Of a stretch of 64,000 nucleotides of DNA, positions 56,241 through 64,000 are shown one piece after another. The position numbers and the translations under genes were made by a program. The notes below the pieces were generated by a model. That model was not told the DNA's origin. It made no database searches and saw only the letters and a list, made by a program, of their open reading frames with translations. Where the stretch lies: positions 744,001 through 808,000 of the forward strand of contig CM031559.1 of assembly GCA_018466975.1 (NCBI GenBank), written 5' to 3'. This stretch comes from Sparassis latifolia. Lineage: Eukaryota > Basidiomycota > Agaricomycetes > Polyporales > Sparassidaceae. The first letter of the stretch is position 1. Every line of letters begins with the position of its first letter.

Positions 56241-59200
56241 TCAAGTGAGGAAGTTCTGGCCCTTCCAGAACTTCACCCATGCATGGACCTCAGCCTTTCC
56301 CAGCGCACCAAGCCTAGCCATTGTTGCACTCGCGCTCTGCGCCTTCGAGGTATCGAAGACAGGGTCATCGGCGCCCAGGCTGCTAGCCTTGGATGCCTGC
56401 CCCGCCGCCAGACCACGGAAGAACTCGAGCAGTTTGATAGCGGGCTGCACGACATAGGAAATGCGCGGTTCCAGTCAGGCTAAGATGTCGCGTGCTTCGA
56501 AGCGGAGTGCTCACCATTATCTCCAGATCCTTCGCCGATGCGTTCTGGGCGGCGTTCTCTAGTTTCTGCACCCAGTCCGAGAGAGGGACGAAGGGCAATT
56601 GCAGCCCGAGCTCTTCGTTGAGGTTATCAAACACCGAGGATGCCTCCACCGGACGAGGGTGCACGAGGTTCACAACTGCCGGCGCAGAGACGCTAAGTAC
56701 TACATCCACTGTAGCTTGAGCAACTGAATCCATGGGAATCCAGTCCACCACCTGAAACCATGGTCGAGATCGTGATAGGGGACGTGAGAATAATAAAACA
56801 TACCCCCGGCATCCGAGGAAGGCACCGGAGCGAAATGCTCGACTTGACAAGACTCGGCACCCACTCAGATGTGTTCCACGCGCCAGTGTCCGCGGACCCG
56901 CAGATCTGGCCAATCCGGAGGGAGGTTGTTGGAAACCCGACCTTGCGCGCATTCTCCAGGACCTGGGTATGCAGGATCATTAATCTGAAAGAATGTGCGC
57001 ATTTAGATCTGCAAACCTCTTCGACCACAAACTTGGAACTTCCGTAGCCTATACCTACCGCCACCGCAGGATCACCTAGAGGTTCCTCTGGGACACGGCT
57101 GCTTTTCAATGCTTTCCACGACTGCGCGACAGTGATCGAGGATGTGAAGAAGAAACGGGCGCCGGGCACAAAAGTCGCGAGGCGCACAGACGCGGCGATA
57201 TGACCCTGGAAGGACGAGAGCGATAGATTGAAGTCGACTCGCCACGCATTGTGCACGATGTCCGTCACGGACGAGCGAACCTGCAGAAACGAGGCGTGAA
57301 TTAATGTCGCATTTCGGTCTAACATACGCACCTCGTCGAGCATAGCTGACTCAAGTCCAAGATCTTCCCGCATAATGTTCCCTTCCAGGAGCGTAAGCTT
57401 ACTATCTGAAAGAAGCTTGACGGGTAGTAGAGCCGCCTCGAAAGCTGCACGCTGTCGCTCAGCGACTCCAATACCACGATTGAGTGCATAGACATGCTGC
57501 AGAGCAGGGTTTGCTAGGACTAACGCAAGGATGTGTGCACCAAGAGCACCAGTCGTCCCTGTTATCAGTACGACCTTACCTCTCTCTCGCTTGGCTCCAG
57601 CGGGGGTGGGTTCAGGCAGGACAGCTGTGTATTTCGCTATCAATGCCTCGATATCCGCTGCGGACTCGTCGGCAGTGGAGGTGGACGCGTTGTCATGAGA
57701 GGGGTGCACAAGAGCGACAACGGCGGCGGAAAGCTCGACAAGCGATGGGTGATTGAAGACGAAGTTGGAGTGCACGTGCAGAGCAGCCGCATTGGCTGCA
57801 GGCTCGTGAGATGAGCGTAGAGCACCAATGATGCGATTTCTCAGGAACGTAGCGCTCAGACTAGTGGATCAAATTATATGTTCGGTACGATAGGCACAAG
57901 GATATTGCGAGACATACCTGTCAAAGCCGTGTTCGAAGAGGTCGGTAGTAGGCGTAGGTGCAATCCCTCCGCTGAGCTGACTGACGTGCTCAACCATCCA
58001 CGCCTGCACAACAGGTACAGTCCAGTGAGATGGAGGGACAATACCGTGAGCATCTGAGCTATCCTCGATAGTTTTGTACCTGGAGGACACACGGTTCAGA
58101 GACCTTCACGATATGGGACACTAATTGAGCGCCTTCACGCACAGTTGTTCAATCTCCGCCTCATAGAGTGTCAGGGCCTGCTTGCGCTGAACAGTGCCCT
58201 TTGCAGCACGAGGGAAGGGACGATCTGGATCCGTGAATATGATAGTCTCCTTGAAGATCTTTGCGAAAGGGGGAGCGGCGTGGTTAGCTTCTTCAACCTG
58301 CGACCTGCGACCAAAGAACACTTGATCAGTGTGCCGAGACGCCCCATGCATCGCAACTCACCAAACCACATTTCTGAACTTCGACAAAGCGTCCTCATCT
58401 CCAGGAGATACGGCAAAGCCACGTGGTTCGACAATGATGCCGGCCTGCGTGCGTCCACGACCAAATATCATTGCGCCCATAACCTTAGGGTGCGCCATGA
58501 TGTGGCCCTCTTGTGCAACGGGTACAAACTTCTCGCCTACACACGAAGGATTATGAAAAGCGCCAACTAAGAACAGCTACCGGAAGGACACTAACCATTG
58601 CCGAGGACGATCAAATCATCGGCCCGTCCAGTACTGAAGCAGAAAGTACACATCAGTACACAGACGGGAGGATCAGTAAAGTAAGCACAGATACGAACAT
58701 GCGCCATAGTCCAGGCTTCGTCGGATGCGGCTCCCAAATATCACCCGTAGCATAACCCCGCTCTCCACCAGACATGTTCTCGATGCTGGGCTGATGAGTA
58801 GCGCATGTCTGAAACGGTAAAAGTACCAGAAAGAATTAGCAATCGCGATCAAATTGTCCGGCAGAAAAGTAAGGAACACACCATAAAAATTAACTCGTAG
58901 CTTCCGTCACCTTGCGGTACCCAGCGGAGATTGTACTCACTTGGAAAGGCCATCCAGGACCATTCGTTTCGAGTCTTTCCGGTCTTGACGGTGTCGGGGT
59001 GATTAGGTGAATCTTCAATGGTGTCCAAAAATCGAGTGGTGGGACCAAACTCCGTACCACCATAGGCAGCGAAAAGTTTCACACCAGCGGCAATGAGCTT
59101 GTCGCCGTTATGATTGGAGAGGGGACCTCCTGCGAAGCACTTGAAATGACAACTAAATGATCTTGCGATTAGTTGCGGGATGAACGGACGTACCACGACC

Positions 59201-60222
59201 TCTAGGGATGCAAGCAACTTTACATCTTCCTCATTCTGTGCCCATTCCTGTAGTATTAATCCGATCAGTGGAAGACATTGTGTGAAGTGGTGCGGTACCG
59301 TACTCGCCTCGAGAAAAGAAGGAACGGGAACGATACTGGACGACTTTGTGCGCCGGACAACGTCCAGTACGTTCTGTGTAGTAGGAACTGGAGGTGGCAA
59401 ATTCAGATGGGAGCGTGGGGTGTAAAGTGCGACAGGCTGGCCCGACGCAAGTGGTGCATAGAGCTGCATGCAGACGCCCATGGTATGGAAAGGGGGAAGG
59501 GCGGGTGATGCCCAACGCAGGCCACGTGCACGCGTCTCAACCGAGTAAGGTGCAGAAGCCCAATGAAGAACGGAAAGCTGCGACTGCGGGATGGGCTTCG
59601 GGAAGCCAGTCGATCCGGAGGAATGGAGGTAGAGAACAGGCTCATGCGGCCTGGAGATAGGAGTATCTGTGCACGTGGAGTAGGGCTCAGGAGAGGAGAA
59701 GAGTCCAGCCGAGGGAGACGCGAACGAGGGGAAGATGTCCGATAGATTAGGAAGAACGTCGAATTGTAGATTATACGTTTCCGGGAGAGCCGCACGCACA
59801 GCATCAGTGAGGGAAATGAAGGGCGCATGGTGCACGATGCGATGACAATCTGTCCCTTTCAGCATCTTAACAATCGCTGCAGCGGAGTTACGGGGCGACA
59901 TGGGGAACGGGACGAGGCTCGCGCGGATGAGACCGACCATCACAGCTTCGTACAGAAGTGTGTCACAGTGTATGATCAGTGCGACGACTGCGCGGTCGGG
60001 ACCAGCGTGATTCGGGCGAAGAATATGTGCAACACGGTGTGTGGCATGGGCGAAGTCCTTGAAGGAGACAGAGGCACATTCAGGATCTGGAAAGATGAAG
60101 CACGGATGATCCGGGTTATGCTCGACTTGGAAGTCGAGGCAGCCTGGCACGACGGAGATGCTGCCGTCGAGTGGGGGGAGAAAGCTTGACTGAGACATGG
60201 CGGACGAGGACTGCTCTTGCAT
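56241..60222 (-). CDS. NRPS-like adenylation-thiolation-reductase enzyme (carboxylic acid reductase type)
   Basis: Starts MQEQSSSAMSQSSFLPPLDG at 60222 and ends at TGA 56241-56243 (FWKGQNFLT). Adenylation domain: LYLHSSGSTGFPKPI (A3), FAAYGGTEFGP (A5), GYATGDIWEPHP (A7), STGRADDLIVLGNG (A8), and FPRAAKGTVQRKQALTLYE near its end. Thiolation domain: HGFDSLSATFLRNRI, with the phosphopantetheine Ser codon split by intron 57861-57917. Reductase domain: VVLITGTTGALGAHILALVL for NAD(P)H, FFTSSITVAQSW with YGSSKFVVEEV as Ser and Tyr-x3-Lys, and TTSLRIGQICG. About ten short introns are needed and all junctions I checked keep the frame. The family activates an acid as acyl-AMP, loads it and releases an aldehyde by NADPH reduction. 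The relative alpha-aminoadipate reductase is longer at the N-terminus. Substrate unknown; aryl or fatty acids are both plausible. Confidence 0.88.
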
Positions 60223-61800
60223 TGCGCATGCTTATTATAAGTAGCTCTATGTGTCAGTGACTTGATAGACTCACGGAGTCATCCCCGAAGGTTCTTTCTA
60301 TCGTCCGCCCAGGTCGTCTGGCGTTTACGGACGAATGGACCATATTATTGTGTGCGCCCTTTGCGGCAAGCGGGAGGCTTAGAAAGTTCGTGCACGTGGC
60401 GCCATTCTACTGATCATTCATTAATATTCAACGGCAACGCATCCGGGTCTGTGCACAAAAGATAGTTGTTCTCACTCATCCGTTCTTGCCGTAGTCGACG
60501 GACATTACTCAAGGCCGAATTCCACCACGCCGTCGTATTTCAATGACCATCACAGACCGCTTTCATCCGACGTGCGATGGGATCGTTCACGTCGACCTGT
60601 TTCCGAATTAATGTACGTTGGTGACCAGCTGCTCAGCATATGACTCAGAAGAAGGCAGCGGGAGACCGCAGCGCTTTCAGAACCTCGATATAAGGTTTGG
60701 AACCACCATGCTGGTATCCTATAAATGGAAGAGCAGGTAGTTACCACGAATGTATCAAACCTCCTTTGACATGTTATTTGCGATGGCCGAACCCCGGTCA
60801 GAACCCTTCTTGCTCTGATTCGTAGTTAGAACTGGTGAGTCTAGTAGCCCACGCTGCTCTTCCGTTTTGCTCATATCTGGATCATCTTAGAATCCGAAGC
60901 CACTCTTGGCTTCGCGAGAGTATTCTAACTCAGGATATTTAGAGTCCTTGTGAAACGTGCAGGTTCGATTTATTGGACCGATTCCATGATAATTTTAAGG
61001 ATAGATGCGATACCACCCAGTGCCGAGATACTCCAGCCAGTGCCGAGCGTCCCTTTCCCAATGGTCATTATCTTGGATTTCGGATAATGTGCAGACCCTT
61101 AAAAGATTGGTGTCAGTCTAAAGCTCTGATTCTGAGCGGCAAGCAGTGAGCGTGACAGTGCGTTGGTAAGCAACAGCTTGGTGACTCCCACGCCGTTGAT
61201 GGGCCTTCTTAGGATCATCAAGAAAAAACCATGAAGGATCGTCACGATTGTCATATCTCGAACATCTGATGCTAAGGTTCGTGCCCGTTCAATTAATATC
61301 CTGTGTTAAAAACATCTAAAAAGAATGGATCATGGTCTGGGAACGCTCTCAGGGTACGAGTTCAGGTACACAACTTTGTCTCTGTTATGCTTCTTCGTCC
61401 ACATGTTTGCAATACCAGTATTGCAATGTGCCAGACCGGCGTCAAACAGGCTTCGCGATAGGGGCCTAGAACAGCACCTCCGCTTCTGACTCTTGCGAAT
61501 CACAAGGGTAGAACCTACTGTATAGTTGCTGATTGTCTCACCGTCACTTCTTGCGATACCGCAGTTCTGCAGTCTGAAGGTGCCTGGTAACCGCGAAATC
61601 AATACGTCTCTGTATCCTCAGTAGTACGATTTCTCCTGCTTTAAGTTGTTCGGTAGGTGGTACTTGACAATAGTTGTTGTGCGAGATCACCATACTTGTT
61701 TGGGTAAGAGCAGCGCCACGATGATTCACACAGCTTAACTTTTGGACAGGTCTATCATGATGGACAGATCAGCAGTTCTGGCCTTAAATTCGACAAGCCC
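60223..61800. other. Intergenic, nothing recognised
   Basis: Divergent promoter region of the NRPS-like gene (-) and the DUF6534 gene (+). The longest frame is 90 codons on the minus strand (61602-61330), with no family resemblance. Confidence 0.45.
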
Positions 61801-61805
61801 GAATT

Positions 61806-63873
61806 ATGGTCATCGCAACCAACTCCACCATTACTGCCCTCATCGTTCCAGCATCCGGCATGGCCACGATTATAGAAGAGTTGCTAGAAGGCCTTCTAGT
61901 GGAGGTGTTTGTCGCTATCTTGTAAGTAACGGCTTTCCGGCTGGTGCGAACTAACGCTGAGATTCCCCTCAGTCTATATGGGATCGCAACTGCACAAGTG
62001 TACTTCTATTGGATGAACTTCGCAAATGACTCTGTGTGGATTCGTAGTACAGTTTTACTTGTTTGGTGAGATAGGTTTTCTGCTGATTAGAGTGGTGTTG
62101 GCATGATGAATTTCAATTATGCCAGGGTGCTGGAAACTGTCCACACTTGTATGTGTGTGAAGATGATTACTCAGTACACGATTGTCGACTTTGGAGACGT
62201 GCCCGCTGTCGCGCATATTATATGGTAAGTCCTAATAATTTTAAATGCATCCCTCTATCACTCACTTGTAGCCGCGACACTCTAGGAGTGCTGGAGTAAG
62301 TGTGGTGGATCCTCTGTCGATCCACGTCTGATTCACACATGTACAGGTTACAGTCATGTTAGCGGTATGTTTGTCATCGTTCTCGACACTAGGTTCTAAA
62401 TTGAGACCTCATTGGTGCAGGTACTTATAGCGGCTATGGTACAGACGTGCGTTGCCTTCTCCCGCTGAAATACTCCTACTGATCTGACTCGACCAGGTTC
62501 TTCATTCACCGTATCTGGATCTGTAAGAGCCGCATTTCATGAGACCGTCGTCTCCCTTTCATTGACACTAAGATGACAGTGAGCCGACGATCTAAGTTGA
62601 TTACTGCTATCCCGGTGCGCTTCTATATCTGTGCGCCGAATTATTTCTTAACTATTATTCACAGGCTGTCCTGCTGTTTGTTCGTGTTGGTGCGTCATGC
62701 GTCATTTAGCCAGGATCAAGCTATTGAGCCAATGTTTGTAGCATTCGGACTTGGTAAATTTGACCCGTTTCCGTGGAGTATTCTGATTCTTACCAATTAA
62801 CGATACAAGCTACTGCTTCTCTCTTGTCCGTCCCCTCCTTTCCATTGCCGTCATTGTCACCTAGAGGAGTAATATTTGATCTTAAGGTACCGTCTTCCAA
62901 CCTGGAGCGAATTTCGGAGCAATGTCGGGCCTCTTGTGCGTAGTTCAACCCGAATCTGATCGTTTGATGCTTACGGTGGTTGGTATAACCTTGTATTTCT
63001 TCCGTAGTTCACTCTCACGTGTGGCATCAGCCTTGCTGCCTTTGTTGATCTCATTATAGCAGTGGGATCGATATACTACCTATGGCACGGTAGGACAGGC
63101 TTTGAACGGTATGTTCCCCTTATTAGATTGTCGGAGAGAATTGCTCAATGGCTCCCAGAACGGACCACATTATTCGATCCTTGATTACATACCTCGTCAG
63201 CACGGGTGCACTCACCGTGTGACTGCCTATTTCCTGCACGTGTTGGGGCCTTCAAAAATTCTGACCTTTCTTTCGCTTCTAGGGCAGTATCTTTCTCCAT
63301 TGTGCTTACTGTGAGAATCCAGGTTGTATCATCCACGGAACGTGCTCACACAGTATCTAGTTCGTCTTTCTCAAGAACAGTCTCCTATTCGCTGGTCTGG
63401 TGGAGGTCCAGAGCAAGCGTGCGTCTGCCCTTGCATGATAAATCGCTTTCATGAATTAATGGCATTCGCAGTGTATGCCAATTCCTTCATGGCAACGTGT
63501 GTGACTCCCTACCTTGTCTGAGCAGGCAAACTCATTCGCTATTTTCAGATTGAACGCAAGGAAGCTTAGGAGCCGTGGAGAGCACTCTGCCCAGGAATAT
63601 AACTCCAATTCTATCGAGCTAGGGCCTTCGAGACGCCAAGGCACGCAGACGGACCATAAAACGATGGTACCATTCTTCACTTCGGATTCGGGAGTGTAGT
63701 GTATGGTGCTCACGCCCTCATAGAAGCCCATCGAAATCTTCCAGCATACCACGAATATCAGTGACAACACCGGAGGTGTCGTCGACGAGAGGAACTCTGT
63801 CGCGCAACTCAAGGTCGTCCGATCCTCCATCGAGCTAGGCGAGACGTATCAGAAGCCGCAGTCCCTCGTCTGA
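61806..63873 (+). CDS. DUF6534-family integral membrane protein; some exon joins uncertain
   Basis: Exon 1 (61806-61921) MVIATNSTITALIVPASGMA joins exon 2 (from 61973) LYGIATAQVYFYWMNFANDS, then exon 3 (from 62126) VLETVHTCMCVKMITQYTIV. These are the first membrane segments of the family. Small exons follow: VLIAAMVQTCVAFFFIHRIW, SRRSKLITAIPAVLLFVRVG, FVAFGLGKFDPFPW, FTLTCGISLAAFVDLIIAVG with YYLWHGRTGFER, ITYLVSTGALT and VYANSFMAT. An intron 63497-63548 leads to LNARKLRSRGEHSAQEYNSN, then a 57-nt intron (63667-63723) to KPIEIFQHTTNISDNTGGVV and the stop at 63871-63873. The seven-helix layout is typical of this large basidiomycete family of unknown function. Joins near 62290-62360, 62690-62740 and 63230-63300 are not clean, so a pseudogene cannot be excluded. 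Confidence 0.7.
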
Positions 63874-64000
63874 CGAGTCGAACCGGGTACGCACGGATAT
63901 GTATACGGGTGGTTGTAATGTGGTGGAGTATCAGTTGTCTGGCAGTTTACCTGTATATTATTGGCCTTCAAATTTCAGGAACACCGAGTTGTTGCACCTA

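Overview
The window comes from a filamentous basidiomycete fungus, most likely an agaricomycete. Genes are broken up by many short introns of about 45-60 nt with GT..AG ends. The recognisable families are typical of that group: a FunK1-type kinase, DUF6534 membrane proteins, an adenylation-thiolation-reductase (NRPS-like) enzyme, a KDZ-like transposase end and Ty1/copia retrotransposons. All identifications were made by reading the sequence; no database search was run.

Layout. (1) 1-19.5 kb is a repeat-rich accessory block. It holds the 3' end of a probable KDZ-family transposase, two long hypothetical Lys/Ser/Pro-rich genes on opposite strands (8.2-11.5 kb +, 11.7-15.7 kb -), smaller hypothetical genes, a 33/34-bp minisatellite, a 174-bp tandem duplication, and two non-autonomous elements with very long inverted repeats (4571-5946 and 17032-17780). 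A roughly 80-bp direct repeat, preceded at both sites by GGCGGTGGGCC-type repeats, brackets 4.4-19.45 kb. Several genes here carry in-frame stops that each fit one C-to-T or G-to-A change. (2) 19.5-26.5 kb has no intact gene: a G/T-rich asymmetric stretch, an unidentified relict and a fragment of an NRPS-like adenylation domain. (3) 26.6-28.2 kb is an intact MCT-like MFS transporter, followed by a larger NRPS-like relict. (4) 30.07-35.26 kb is a decayed copia element. (5) 37.3 kb is a small unknown gene, followed by a FunK1 relict. (6) 39.2-44.5 kb is an apparently intact, very young copia element sitting 140 bp upstream of an intact FunK1 gene (44.6-47.4 kb). (7) 47.6-63.9 kb is a metabolic patch: an intact delta-12-type fatty acid desaturase (+), an intact A-T-R NRPS-like reductase (-) and a DUF6534 membrane protein (+). 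A broken, inverted set of relicts of the same three families lies at 47.6-49.9 kb.

How they may work together (inference). The NRPS-like enzyme would activate a carboxylic acid, load it on its carrier domain and release it reductively as an aldehyde. The neighbouring desaturase could supply or modify an unsaturated acyl substrate, and the MFS transporter could move a carboxylate or product. Repeated relicts of the NRPS-like gene (23.1, 28.7-29.9 and 47.6 kb) show that this locus has been duplicated and broken several times, with retrotransposons inserted among the pieces.
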